DNA of 64,000 bases from Oscillospiraceae bacterium (GTDB taxonomy: Bacteria > Bacillota > Clostridia > Oscillospirales > Oscillospiraceae). The notes below the pieces were generated by a model. It saw only the letters and a program-made list of their open reading frames with translations, was not told the origin of the DNA and did not search any database. Position 1 is the stretch's first letter. Each line of letters begins with the position of its first letter. The translations under genes and the position numbers were made by a program. Shown one piece after another: positions 44,407 through 53,328 of the stretch. Location: the NCBI GenBank assembly GCA_017444665.1, contig JAFSWC010000085.1, forward strand, positions 62,001 through 126,000, in the 5' to 3' direction.

Positions 44407-45240
44407 TCAGAAAATAACGGTAAGAATGATACTGAGAACGCCGACGACCCAGCAGTAGTAGGCAAAGCCGCCGAACTTCCCCTTTGACGCGATCCGCTTG
44501 AGCAGGCTGATCGAAGCGATGCCGGAAAGGATCGCCACGACGGTTCCGACCAGGTAAGCCGGCAGGCAGGACCAGTCGATCCCGTTTTTGATTGCTTTGA
44601 CAAAGGCCAGGAGATTGGCGCCGAGCACGGCGGGCAGAGACAAAAGAAAAGAATACTTGACGGCAAAATCACGTCTCAGCCCCGTTGCAAGCCCCGCCGT
44701 GATCGTCGTTCCCGACCGGGAAAGCCCCGGGATCGTCGCCACAGCCTGGCAAAGGCCGATGATGATCGCATCGAGCATACCCATATTTTTCTCGGTTTTT
44801 CTTCCCTGCTGCATCTTATCCGCTATGTAAAGGATACAGCCTGTCAGGACAAGCATGACCCCGATAAATACGCTTTTATAATATAAGCCTTCCATCATGT
44901 CGTTTATCGGCAAAATCAGAAAGAGCGGCAGCGTACCGAGAACGATCATCAAAAACAGTCTTGCCGCAGGATAATGCTGTCTGCGCTCATTTCCAAGCGG
45001 GCCGACATGCAGAAAGCCCAGCACCTCATAGAACATTTCCACGATATCCTGCCAGTAAACCACACAGACGGAAAACAGCGTGCCCAGGTGCAGCAGAACG
45101 TCAAAGAACATATGCCCGTCCTCGGTTGTCGTCATGCTGAAAAGGTTATTGAGGATGGAAAGATGCCCGGATGAAGAGATGGGCAGGAACTCGGCTATTC
45201 CCTGGATCAGGCCGAGTATCATGGCGTTGAGAAGAGACAT
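44407..45240 (-). CDS. uppP: undecaprenyl-diphosphatase (BacA)
   Basis: Recycles the lipid carrier for peptidoglycan synthesis (277 aa, about eight helices). Diagnostic motifs are GIAEFLPISSSGHLSIL (about 15-31) and PGLSRSGTTITAGL (about 165-178). It precedes ftsK by 47 nt on the same strand and has its own promoter at 45275. Confidence 0.96.
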   Translation of the reverse strand: MSLLNAMILGLIQGIAEFLPISSSGHLSILNNLFSMTTTEDGHMFFDVLLHLGTLFSVCVVYWQDIVEMFYEVLGFLHVGPLGNERRQHYPAARLFLMIVLGTLPLFLILPINDMMEGLYYKSVFIGVMLVLTGCILYIADKMQQGRKTEKNMGMLDAIIIGLCQAVATIPGLSRSGTTITAGLATGLRRDFAVKYSFLLSLPAVLGANLLAFVKAIKNGIDWSCLPAYLVGTVVAILSGIASISLLKRIASKGKFGGFAYYCWVVGVLSIILTVIF

Positions 45241-45274
45241 CCCGATAAACCCCCAAGATTATTCTAACTTAGGT

Positions 45275-45303
45275 ATTTTAACACATGATTTCATATAAAA
45301 CAA
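45275..45303 (-). promoter_or_regulatory. promoter of uppP-ftsK
   Basis: Minus-strand TTGTTT (45298-45303), 17 bp, TAAAAT (45275-45280), about 35 bp before the uppP start. Confidence 0.6.
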
Positions 45304-45317
45304 GGGTTTTCGATACA

Positions 45318-45983
45318 TTACGTAAACCTCCTGTGTGCTTCCCTGTCCCTGATCTCACCATGGAGATAGTCAAGGGCGTCCGAAAGCGTACCAAGCGAAT
45401 CGATCAGTCCCTTCTCCACCGCTTCCTCTCCGTTGATCACACTGCCGATATCGTTGGCAAGCTCGTCCGTGCTTGTCATCAGGCGTAGATACTCTTCTCG
45501 GGTGCAGTGGGAATGCGCGGTGACGAATCGCACGATGCGCTCCTGGATCCGCGAGAAATAATGATAGGTCTGCGGCACGCCGATCACGACGCCGTTAAGC
45601 CGCACGGGATGGATTGTCATGGCGGCAGATGGGGCGATAAAGCTGCGCTTTGCCGCCACGGCAAGCGGCACACCGATCGAGTGGCCTCCGCCGAGCACCA
45701 GCGAGCAGTTCGGCTTTTTCATGCCCGCGATAAGCTCGGCGATCGCAAGCCCGGCCTCGACGTCGCCGCCCATGGTGTTGAGCAGGATCAGCAGGCCGCC
45801 GATCTCATCCGATTCCTCGATTGCTGCCAAAAGCGGCAGAAGGTGTTCATATTTTGTTGTTTTTGTTTCATCGCCCAGCGTCTGATGTCCCTCAATCTGA
45901 CCAATGATCGTCAGACAATGTATCTCGCCCGACTTACTTGTGCCGAGTTCTTTCATTCCGATTATTTCATTTTCCTGATCCAC
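45318..45983 (-). CDS. tepA: ClpP-like serine protease TepA
   Basis: ClpP-fold protease (221 aa) of the TepA/YmfB family, found next to spoIIIE in Bacillus. Segments NTMGGDVEAGLAIAELI (about 72-88), LGGGHSIGVPLAVAA with the presumed catalytic Ser, and TIHPV(about 130) are present. I prefer GTG at 45983, 9 nt after GGAGG; an in-frame ATG at 45989 is only 3 nt from that site, and longer frames upstream lack one. Confidence 0.88.
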   Translation of the reverse strand: MDQENEIIGMKELGTSKSGEIHCLTIIGQIEGHQTLGDETKTTKYEHLLPLLAAIEESDEIGGLLILLNTMGGDVEAGLAIAELIAGMKKPNCSLVLGGGHSIGVPLAVAAKRSFIAPSAAMTIHPVRLNGVVIGVPQTYHYFSRIQERIVRFVTAHSHCTREEYLRLMTSTDELANDIGSVINGEEAVEKGLIDSLGTLSDALDYLHGEIRDREAHRRFT

Positions 45984-46022
45984 ATGCATTCGCCTCCGGT
46001 TCATAGCATGTCCGAAGGTACG

Positions 46023-46058
46023 AAAAAAAACCGGTCTGCATACGCAGACCGTTTTTTT
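46023..46058 (-). terminator. terminator of rnf operon
   Basis: CGGTCTGC (46032-46039) pairs with GCAGACCG (46044-46051), loop ATAC on the plus strand, flanked by A8 and T7. It acts after rnfB on the minus strand. Confidence 0.88.
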
Positions 46059-46072
46059 AAGAATAAATGGCG

Positions 46073-46876
46073 TTATTGCGCTTTGCCAAACCAGCGGATG
46101 ACCTGGCGCGGACAGACGTCGGCGCAATGTCCGCAGCCGACGCACTTGTCCGGATCAACGACAGCAAGGTTATCCACGACCTTGATCGCGTCTGCCGGGC
46201 ATTCGCGCTGGCATTTCATACAGCCGATACAGCCGTAATCGCACATTTTCATGACCTTTGCGCCCTTGTCCTTGTTCGAGCAGCCGGGCTCGACTCGCTG
46301 GCTTTCGGGCAGCAGTTTGATAATGCTCTTCGGGCAGGCGTCCGCACAGGCGCCGCAGCCGACACACTTGGAGCGGTCGACCCGGGCGATGCCGTCGACG
46401 ATATGCATCGCGTCAAACTTGCAGGCGCGCGTGCAGTTGCCAAGGCCGATGCACGCGAAGGTACAGGTCTTGTTGCTCTTGCCGCCAAAGAGCATCGCGG
46501 CGCGGCAGTCCTGCGGGCCGGTATAATTAAAGCGCTTCTCGGCATGGCCTTCGCAGCCGGAGCACGGAACGAATGCGATCTTGCGCTCTTCCGCGCCGGC
46601 GGAAACGCCCATAATCTCGGCCACCCTGGCAGCGGTTTCCGCGCCGCCGGCGACGCACTTGTTTGTCGGGGCCTGGCCTGCGGCAACAGCGGCGGCATAA
46701 CCGTCGCAGCCGGGATAGCCGCAGCCGCCGCAGTTTGCACCGGCAAGGCACTCTCTGACCGCGGCCTGCTTCGGATCGACCTCAACGTGGAACACCTTGG
46801 AAGCAATGGCAAGCAGCGCGCCGAGGATGGCGCCAATCACGCCGAGAACGATTACAGAAAGAAGAATGGTATTCAT
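46073..46876 (-). CDS. rnfB: Rnf complex subunit B
   Basis: Ferredoxin-interacting subunit of the Rnf complex (267 aa). An N-terminal membrane anchor (about 5-25) is followed by the Fe-S domain CGGCGYPGC (about 48-56) and several ferredoxin-type CxxCxxCxxxC motifs (CVGCGACADAC, CIGCMKCQREC, CVGCGHCADVC). It passes electrons from reduced ferredoxin to the membrane subunits. Last gene of rnfCDGEAB. Confidence 0.96.
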   Translation of the reverse strand: MNTILLSVIVLGVIGAILGALLAIASKVFHVEVDPKQAAVRECLAGANCGGCGYPGCDGYAAAVAAGQAPTNKCVAGGAETAARVAEIMGVSAGAEERKIAFVPCSGCEGHAEKRFNYTGPQDCRAAMLFGGKSNKTCTFACIGLGNCTRACKFDAMHIVDGIARVDRSKCVGCGACADACPKSIIKLLPESQRVEPGCSNKDKGAKVMKMCDYGCIGCMKCQRECPADAIKVVDNLAVVDPDKCVGCGHCADVCPRQVIRWFGKAQ

Positions 46877-46893
46877 GGTCTATCCTCCTTCTC

Positions 46894-47478
46894 TCAAAAG
46901 ATCTGCATGCCGCTGAAGCCCATGAAGGCGAGCGCCACAAGAGCAGCGGAAACAAGACAGATCGGGAACCCTTCGAAACACTCCGGATACTCGGCAAACT
47001 GGACGCGCTCGCGCACGGAGGCAAACAGCACGATCGCAAGCAGGAAGCCGATGCCGCCGGTGATGCCGTAGACGACAGACTCAATGAAATTGTAATGATT
47101 CTGAACGTTGAGGAGTACCACGCCGAGAACCGCGCAGTTGGTAGTGATCAGCGGCAGATAAATGCCGAGCGCACTGTAAAGCGCGGGAACGGACTTTTTC
47201 AGGAACATTTCGACCAGCTGGACAAGGGCGGCGATGATCAGAATAAACGCAAGTGTCTCAAGGAACGCAAGGCCGAGTGGAACAAGGATATAAGTATCGA
47301 TCAGCCAGCAGATCGCAGAGGCCATGCCCATGACGAAGATGACCGCGACGCCCATGCCGAAAGCGGTGTCGGTCTTGTTCGAGCAGCCCAGGAACGGGCA
47401 GCAGCCGAGGAACTGGGAAAAGATGAAGTTGTTGATCAGAATGGCGCCGAGAGAGATGGAGATGATATTGAACAGCAT
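46894..47478 (-). CDS. rnfA: Rnf complex subunit A
   Basis: Integral membrane subunit (194 aa, six helices) with the conserved LGCCPFLGCSNK segment (about 24-35) that helps hold an intramembrane FeS cluster with RnfE. The start overlaps the rnfE stop. Confidence 0.95.
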   Translation of the reverse strand: MLFNIISISLGAILINNFIFSQFLGCCPFLGCSNKTDTAFGMGVAVIFVMGMASAICWLIDTYILVPLGLAFLETLAFILIIAALVQLVEMFLKKSVPALYSALGIYLPLITTNCAVLGVVLLNVQNHYNFIESVVYGITGGIGFLLAIVLFASVRERVQFAEYPECFEGFPICLVSAALVALAFMGFSGMQIF

Positions 47479-48179
47479 TATTCTTCAACCTCCTTTTCCT
47501 CTTCCGCCGCTTTGGCGGCAAGTTCTTTTTTCTTTGCGGATTTTTTCAATGCATACTGCATCACGGCGATCAGCACGCCCAGCGTCAAAAAGCCTCCGAA
47601 GGGCATCGTCAGGATCGTCGCGCCGTATTCGCCGGAGAAGATCTTGATCCCGGCGCCGGAGCCATCCAGGGTAAAGTGGAAGCCGTTTGCCACGTCGATC
47701 AATCCTCCGCCGAAAGTCCCCTTGCCGAGGAACTCGCGTACGATGGACATCACAAGCAATACGCAGGTGTAACCAAGGCCCTGGAAGATGCCGTCGAAGA
47801 ACGATGCGCCGACCGTATTCTTTTGGCAGAAGGCCTCGGCACGGCCGATGATGATGCAGTTGACGACGATCAGCGGGATAAACACGCCGAGCGCCGAGGA
47901 AAGCGCGGGGATAAAGGCCTGCAGCAGCAAGTCTACGATCGTAACAAAGCCCGCGATGACGACAACGAAGATCGCAAGACGGATCTCCTCAGGGATGATC
48001 TTACGGATCATGGAAACGACGACATTGCAGCAGGTCAGAATGATCAGAACCGACAGTCCCATGCCCAGACCGTTGAACAGCGAGGTCGTGATCGCCATCG
48101 TAGCGCACATGCCGATCTGCTGGACAAGGACGGGGTTGTTGGTGATAAGGCCTTCCTTGAACTGTTTTTTGATATTCAT
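47478..48179 (-). CDS. rnfE: Rnf complex subunit E
   Basis: Integral membrane subunit (233 aa, six helices) homologous to RnfA, with the GMCATMAIT segment near residue 25 and a charged Lys/Glu-rich C-terminal tail. Forms the ion-pumping membrane core with RnfA and RnfD. Confidence 0.95.
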   Translation of the reverse strand: MNIKKQFKEGLITNNPVLVQQIGMCATMAITTSLFNGLGMGLSVLIILTCCNVVVSMIRKIIPEEIRLAIFVVVIAGFVTIVDLLLQAFIPALSSALGVFIPLIVVNCIIIGRAEAFCQKNTVGASFFDGIFQGLGYTCVLLVMSIVREFLGKGTFGGGLIDVANGFHFTLDGSGAGIKIFSGEYGATILTMPFGGFLTLGVLIAVMQYALKKSAKKKELAAKAAEEEKEVEE

Positions 48180-48191
48180 TTCATGCCCTCC

Positions 48192-48731
48192 TTAACCCAA
48201 AGCCTTGACAGCCTCGATCGCGGTGGCAACAGCACCGGTGACCGCTTTGGAGGTGATCGTCGCGCCGGTGATGGCGTCGATATCGCCGATCGTGATGCTC
48301 TCATCCTTGCCGATAAAGGACTTGCGGAAGCTCACGCCGCGCTCGGACGAGCTGGCGGCGACTTCGCCCAGACCTGAGGTTTCCGAATGCTTGATGATCG
48401 AGATGCCGGAGCATTTGCCGTCGCTGTCGACGCCGACCGCCATCGTGATAGAGCCCTGGGCGCCGGAGAAGGTGGTCTCCACAACGTGGCCGGCGCCGTT
48501 GTCGGCCGTCGATATCTTGTCGATCGTGGCCTTGTACGTCGAGAACCGGGACGGATCGACTTCGGTAAAAGCATCGGCGTAAGGAAGAACTGCTTTATAC
48601 GCCTTTTCGGTCTTCTCTCTCTGCCGGATCTCGATCGGGCCTTTTGTAACTTCGTTTACAGCGCCGAGAACGGCGGAAACGATCGCACAGATCAGGAAAA
48701 GGACAACGGTAAGCTTGAATATCTTATTCAT
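48192..48731 (-). CDS. rnfG: Rnf complex subunit G
   Basis: Membrane-anchored flavoprotein (179 aa) with one N-terminal helix. The C-terminal FMN-binding domain carries TGATITSKAV (about 157-166), where FMN is bound covalently to the second Thr by the ApbE transferase. ApbE is not in the window. Confidence 0.95.
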   Translation of the reverse strand: MNKIFKLTVVLFLICAIVSAVLGAVNEVTKGPIEIRQREKTEKAYKAVLPYADAFTEVDPSRFSTYKATIDKISTADNGAGHVVETTFSGAQGSITMAVGVDSDGKCSGISIIKHSETSGLGEVAASSSERGVSFRKSFIGKDESITIGDIDAITGATITSKAVTGAVATAIEAVKALG

Positions 48732-49756
48732 TTCGCCGCCTCCTTTGCCGCCTTTTTCGCCGCTTTCTCGGCCGCGATGTCTTCCTTCGTCACGCCGAAC
48801 TGGTGACGGCGGAAAGCCTTGTCGATCGCCCAGGTGCAGATGTTCATAATCAGGATACTGTAAGTAACGCCCTCGGGATAGCTGCCGAAGTAGCGGATCA
48901 GGACCGTCAGCGCGCCGCAGCCGACGCCGTAGAGCAGCTGGCCGGGCATCGTAACGGGACTGGTCGCATAGTCTGTTGCCATGAAGAACGCCGCCAGGAT
49001 CAGAGCGCCGGAAAGGATGTTGTACATCATCCAGGAGAAGTTGTCGTAGCCCTCATGGCCAAAGGCGAAGGTCAGGATGGCGACCGTGCCGATATAGCTG
49101 ACCGGGATGCGCCAGGAAATGATCTTGCGAATGATCAGATACAAGCCGCCGAGAAGCAGCGCAAGCTTGCAGGCTTCGCCAAAGCAGCCGGGCATGATGC
49201 CCAGGAACATGTTGCCGTAGCTGAAATACTCCGGCATCGGCTGACCGGTGTAGAGATAGCTCATCGGGGTGGCCATCGTCACGGCGTCCACGCCCATCGC
49301 GCGGGGCGGCGCCCAGGTGGTCATGATGCCCGCGTAAGAGGCGATCAGGAAGGCGCGGGAGGCCAGCGCCGGGTTGACAAAGTTCTTGCCGAGCCCGCCG
49401 TAGAGCTGTTTGACGATCACAATGGCAAAGAAGTTGCCGATCAGCGGCAGCCACCAGGGGGCCGAAGTCGGAAGCGTCATCGCCACGAGCATACCGGTAA
49501 GGCAGGCGGAGAAATCAAAGATCGTGGAGTTTTTCTTCAGCAGTCTGCGATACGCCCATTCATAGAACACCGCCGAACACATCGAAACGATGACCATCAG
49601 CACGGGCTTGAAGCCGAACTCATAAGTAGCGGCAAGCAGCGAGGGAAGCAGCGCCAGCATGACATTGAGCATGATGCGCTTGGTATCCATATTGGTCCTG
49701 ACTTGGGGCTGGTACGCTACATCCAGAACGATTTTGGAGCTTTCGTTTTTAGCCAT
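48728..49756 (-). CDS. rnfD: Rnf complex subunit D
   Basis: Polytopic membrane flavoprotein (342 aa, about nine helices). The segment DAVTMATPMSYLY (about 190) matches the covalent FMN threonine site family (SGATP in other members), here TMATP. ATG at 49756 is 2 nt after the rnfC stop with GGAGG 10 nt upstream; a longer frame into rnfC is rejected. It overlaps rnfG by 4 nt. Confidence 0.93.
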   Translation of the reverse strand: MAKNESSKIVLDVAYQPQVRTNMDTKRIMLNVMLALLPSLLAATYEFGFKPVLMVIVSMCSAVFYEWAYRRLLKKNSTIFDFSACLTGMLVAMTLPTSAPWWLPLIGNFFAIVIVKQLYGGLGKNFVNPALASRAFLIASYAGIMTTWAPPRAMGVDAVTMATPMSYLYTGQPMPEYFSYGNMFLGIMPGCFGEACKLALLLGGLYLIIRKIISWRIPVSYIGTVAILTFAFGHEGYDNFSWMMYNILSGALILAAFFMATDYATSPVTMPGQLLYGVGCGALTVLIRYFGSYPEGVTYSILIMNICTWAIDKAFRRHQFGVTKEDIAAEKAAKKAAKEAAK

Positions 49757-49758
49757 TC

Positions 49759-51108
49759 TTATTTCGCCTCCTTCGCCGCCGCAGCCTCTGCCGCGGCCTT
49801 TTCCTTGGCGGCCTTTGCCTGGAACATCAGCTTTGCGGTCTTGAATGCATGCGTCAGCGGCATGCGCGCCGGGCAGTTGAACGAGCAGGAGCCGCACTCG
49901 AAGCAATCGGTGATATGGTACTTCTGCATCATGTCAAAATCGCCCTTGGAGTAGTACAAATACATAAAGACAGGCTCAAGGTTCATCGGGCAGACCGTAA
50001 TGCACTTGCCGCAGCGGATACAGCTGGGATTCTCAACGGTCTTGTCTTCCTTTTCCGTGAAGAAGAGGACGCCGGCTGTACCTTTGATCGTCGGCGCGTC
50101 AAAGCTTGTCGCGCAGATGCCCATCATCGGGCCACCCAGGACGATCTTGCGCGGCGTAACGGCGAAGCCGCCGCACTGTTCGGCGAGATAGCCCAGCGGC
50201 GTGCCCACGCGCGTGAGGGCGTTGGCGGTCTGGTTCATAGCGCTGCCTGCGACTGTGACGATACGTTCGATAACAGGCTTGCCTTCATAGCAGGCCTGAT
50301 AGACCGCATAGCAGGTACGGGTCGAAACGACGTTTGCGCCGACGCCGGAGGGGATTTCTCCCGGCTTGACTTCCCTGCCCGTGACCGCTTTGACCTGCAT
50401 TTTTTCGGCGCCCTGCGGGTACTTGACCTTTTCGGGAACGATCTCGATGCCGTACTTCTCCGGGTGGAGAGAATTGAGCAGGTCGATCGCGTCCTTCTTG
50501 TTGACCTCGATGCCGTAATAGGCTTTTTCAACGCCGCTTGCAATGCGGACAAGCTCGATGCCCTTTAAGAGCTGTTCGGGGAAATTGAGCATCGTCAGAT
50601 GGTCGCCGTTCAAATACGGCTCGCACTCGGCGCCGTTGATGACCAGCTTGTCGACTTTGCCAATGCCGCCGCGGATCTTGAAAGCAGTCGGGAACATCGC
50701 GCCGCCCATGCCAACGACGCCGGCCTCGCGGATACGCGTCAGGATCGCTTCGGGATCCTTCAGCTCCTGTTCCGTCAAGGGCTGCAGGTCCTCGCACGGC
50801 GTGTCCTGATAGTCGTTTTCGATCACGACAGACATGATCATGTCGCCGAGCGGATGCGGCCGCGGCTCGACAGCGACGACCTTGCCGGAAACGGAAGAGT
50901 GAACGGGAGCGGAGACAGGCGCGGGATTTTCGCCGATCTTCTGCCCCATTTTCACATAATCGCCGACAGCGACAAGCGGCTTATCGGGGGCGCCGATATG
51001 CTGCGCCATGGGAATGATCACCTGAGGAGGCGGCGTGACCACAGAGATCGGGATCTCCGGGGCCTTCATATAGTTCGGGTGCACGCCGCGCTTGAAAGTA
51101 TGGGTCAT
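49759..51108 (-). CDS. rnfC: Rnf complex subunit C
   Basis: Cytoplasmic NADH-facing subunit (449 aa), resembling NuoF. N-terminal GVHPNYMKAPEI, a flavin/NADH-binding middle with GMGGAMFPTAFK (about 133-144), and two ferredoxin clusters CIRCGKCITVC and CFECGSCSFNC (about 365-415) are present. A short Ala/Lys/Glu-rich tail ends the protein. ATG at 51108 follows GAGGTG by 8 nt. First gene of rnfCDGEAB, which couples ferredoxin:NAD oxidation to Na+ or H+ export. Confidence 0.95.
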   Translation of the reverse strand: MTHTFKRGVHPNYMKAPEIPISVVTPPPQVIIPMAQHIGAPDKPLVAVGDYVKMGQKIGENPAPVSAPVHSSVSGKVVAVEPRPHPLGDMIMSVVIENDYQDTPCEDLQPLTEQELKDPEAILTRIREAGVVGMGGAMFPTAFKIRGGIGKVDKLVINGAECEPYLNGDHLTMLNFPEQLLKGIELVRIASGVEKAYYGIEVNKKDAIDLLNSLHPEKYGIEIVPEKVKYPQGAEKMQVKAVTGREVKPGEIPSGVGANVVSTRTCYAVYQACYEGKPVIERIVTVAGSAMNQTANALTRVGTPLGYLAEQCGGFAVTPRKIVLGGPMMGICATSFDAPTIKGTAGVLFFTEKEDKTVENPSCIRCGKCITVCPMNLEPVFMYLYYSKGDFDMMQKYHITDCFECGSCSFNCPARMPLTHAFKTAKLMFQAKAAKEKAAAEAAAAKEAK

Positions 51109-51140
51109 ATACGCTTCACCTCGCATTTTTATACCCGCAT

Positions 51141-51170
51141 ATCATAACACAATCTGTCATAAAATGTCTA
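51141..51170 (-). promoter_or_regulatory. promoter of rnf operon
   Basis: Minus-strand TAGACA (51165-51170), 18 bp, TATGAT (51141-51146), about 32 bp before the rnfC start. The rest of the 325-bp gap to the next gene is AT-rich, with only the terminator at 51292. Confidence 0.5.
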
Positions 51171-51291
51171 TGCCTTCCCGTTCAAAATCCGTCGAAATCC
51201 AAAGTCAAGTTTCTAACAAGCCCGTCAATTCCTTGTCAATTTCGTCATTTTTACTATATCTGTCGTAATATGCCTTATTTCGGAATAAGAC

Positions 51292-51322
51292 AAACGGGAC
51301 AGAGATAAACTCTGTCCCGTTT
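51292..51322 (-). terminator. terminator after flavodiiron gene
   Basis: A 13-bp perfect stem AAACGGGACAGAG (51292-51304) with its complement (51310-51322) and a 5-nt loop. The minus-strand tail is only TTTGTCTT, so strength is moderate. It lies about 110 bp past the stop codon. Confidence 0.65.
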
Positions 51323-51433
51323 ACTGCATCCTGTCAGTTCATGCTATTCTGCTCCGCAGCGGTCTTTGACGTTGCGCGCAGTCTTTCGCCGGAAGGAAAG
51401 CAAAAGGAATTCCTTTTCCGTCACAGGATCTGA

Positions 51434-52630
51434 TCAGAGATCCGCGGCCAATATATCGGCCAGCGCGTCGAGCTCGGCAAGCTGCCCCTCCGTCAGAGCG
51501 GATTTGAGCGTGATATTGTCGCCGATAAACTCAATATTCTTCAGGGTGCTCAGAATCTCACGCATGACCTTGCCGCTCGCAGGCGCCCAGCTGCCGTTTT
51601 CGATGAGCGCGATCTTTCGATTCTGCAGATTATGGGCCGCAATATCGTGCAGCAGGTTTTCCATTGTCACAAACACGCCGTTGTTATAGGTCGTAGCCGC
51701 AAAAACAAGACGGCTGCAGCGGAACGCGTCGGAGACGATATTGCTGGCCGGAATGACGGAAGTGTCGTGCATCCGAACGCGCACCCCTCTCTCGGCAAGC
51801 TTGACAGCAAGTATGTTGGCGGCGTTCTCCGTATGGCCGTACACCGAAGCGTAGGCAATCAGAACGCTCTTTTCCTCGGGCGTATAGCTGCTCCACAGCA
51901 GATATTTTTCGAGGAAATCGCCGAACCGGCTGCGCCAGACGAAGCCGTGCAGCGGGCAGACATATTTGATATCCAGCGCGGCGGCTTTTTTCAGGACGTT
52001 CTGCACCTGCGGGCCGTATTTGCCGACGATATTGGTATAATAGCGTCTGGCCTCGTCCAGATGCTCGGAAAAGAAATCTGTCTCGTCGGCAAACAGTCTG
52101 CCGTTGAGCGCGCCGAAAAGGCCAAAGGCGTCGGCCGAGAAGAGGATGCCGTCTGTGCTGTCATAGGTCATCATGACCTCAGGCCAGTGGACCATCGGCG
52201 CGTTGACAAAGCTCAGCACGTGCCGCCCGGCCGAGAAGGTATCGCCCTCTTTGACAAGCACGATGCGGGCAGAGAGATCCTGCGGGAAGAACTGGCCCAG
52301 CATGGTTTTGCTCTTTGCGTTGCAGATGATCTGCACATCGGGATAGCGCACGATCAGATCGCCGATCGTGTAGGCGTGGTCCGGCTCCATGTGGGAGATG
52401 ACCAGATAGTCCAGCTTCCGTCCGCCGAGCGCATATTCGACGTTTTCAAAAAAGGTCTGATAGACCGCCTTGTCTACCGTGTCGAACAGCACGGTCTTTT
52501 CATCCAGCATCAGATATGAGTTATAGGAAACGCCCTCCGGTACGCTGTAAACGCCTTCAAAGCAGCTCAATCGCCGGTCGTCCGCGCCGACCCAGATCAG
52601 GTCGTCAAGGACTTTTCTTGTGCAGTGCAT
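51434..52630 (-). CDS. flavodiiron protein (O2/NO reductase)
   Basis: Type A flavodiiron protein (398 aa), which reduces oxygen or nitric oxide to protect anaerobes. The metallo-beta-lactamase domain keeps every diiron ligand: HMEPDH (about 79-84), the His in VHWPEV (about 147), the Asp in SADAFG (about 166) and the His in PLHGF (about 225). A flavodoxin domain follows (about 250-398, AYASVYGHTENAA). ATG at 52630 follows GGAGGG; a longer frame to 52828 crosses the promoter region and is rejected. It sits beside rnf but has separate transcription. Confidence 0.95.
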   Translation of the reverse strand: MHCTRKVLDDLIWVGADDRRLSCFEGVYSVPEGVSYNSYLMLDEKTVLFDTVDKAVYQTFFENVEYALGGRKLDYLVISHMEPDHAYTIGDLIVRYPDVQIICNAKSKTMLGQFFPQDLSARIVLVKEGDTFSAGRHVLSFVNAPMVHWPEVMMTYDSTDGILFSADAFGLFGALNGRLFADETDFFSEHLDEARRYYTNIVGKYGPQVQNVLKKAAALDIKYVCPLHGFVWRSRFGDFLEKYLLWSSYTPEEKSVLIAYASVYGHTENAANILAVKLAERGVRVRMHDTSVIPASNIVSDAFRCSRLVFAATTYNNGVFVTMENLLHDIAAHNLQNRKIALIENGSWAPASGKVMREILSTLKNIEFIGDNITLKSALTEGQLAELDALADILAADL

Positions 52631-52739
52631 GGCATGCCCTCCATTAAGTATAATTAGGTGGTTTGATTTTATCATATTGTGATAGCGCTTGCAAGAAATA
52701 TGTGCTATGATACAGGAAAAGAAACCGGGAGGGATCCGC

Positions 52740-53102
52740 ATGTCCGATAAAAAATTCACCACACCGTCCGGCGTTGTCACCGACGCGGGCATCGCTGCCG
52801 ATTTTGACAGCGCCCAGCGCTTCGACAAGGTGCTCGTCGGCTCGCTCGGCGTATACTACCGCGACGGATTTAAGACAAAATATGTCCCCTATGCTGATCT
52901 GGAACGGGCCTTTATCCGGGTGCAGGAGGTCAACGGACGCATGTGCTGCGGAAAAGCCGTGTTCCACTATTTCCGTCTTGTCTTTGTCGTCGGCGGCAAA
53001 GAATGGGGCGACGTAATCAGCGAGGATGAAAAGGCAACGGACGACGCTCTCGCCGAGATCGCACACCGCTCCCCCGCCACCGCGATCGGCTTTGTCAAAT
53101 AA
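52740..53102 (+). CDS. hypothetical protein, paralogue of 39077-39472
   Basis: No named family recognised (120 aa). ATG at 52740 follows GGGAGGG by 6 nt. It shares with the protein at 39077 the pattern LGVYYRDG..KYVPYADLERAFIRV (about 38-61), then FRLVFVVGGKEW and a helix EKATDDALAEI near the end, closing with a GFVK strand. Single-gene transcript with a strong terminator. It is divergent from the flavodiiron gene. Confidence 0.75.
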   Translation: MSDKKFTTPSGVVTDAGIAADFDSAQRFDKVLVGSLGVYYRDGFKTKYVPYADLERAFIRVQEVNGRMCCGKAVFHYFRLVFVVGGKEWGDVISEDEKATDDALAEIAHRSPATAIGFVK

Positions 53103-53113
53103 GGCCGGGATTT

Positions 53114-53144
53114 AAGATCCGCTTCCGCGAAAGAAGCGGATCTT
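53114..53144 (+). terminator. terminator
   Basis: AAGATCCGCTTC (53114-53125) pairs with GAAGCGGATCTT (53133-53144), followed by TTTT. Confidence 0.9.
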
Positions 53145-53220
53145 TTTTGTTTATGTGTAAGATTCACCTTTATGGACGGCGGCGTTGGCTGAACAGAGCT
53201 GCCGGGCAGGGGCTATCTTT

Positions 53221-53250
53221 CTGACAGTCCCTGTTTTTTTGTGGTATAAT
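53221..53250 (+). promoter_or_regulatory. promoter of ECF sigma operon
   Basis: CTGACA (53221-53226), 18 bp, TATAAT (53245-53250): a housekeeping-type promoter. I see no obvious ECF-type AAC/CGT pair that would indicate autoregulation. Confidence 0.65.
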
Positions 53251-53328
53251 TTTATGGTGGATTGTGAAACCTTTTCCATCTTTTTTCGTGTATATGGGTG
53301 AGAGCTCTTCAAACAAAGGAGGTACAGT

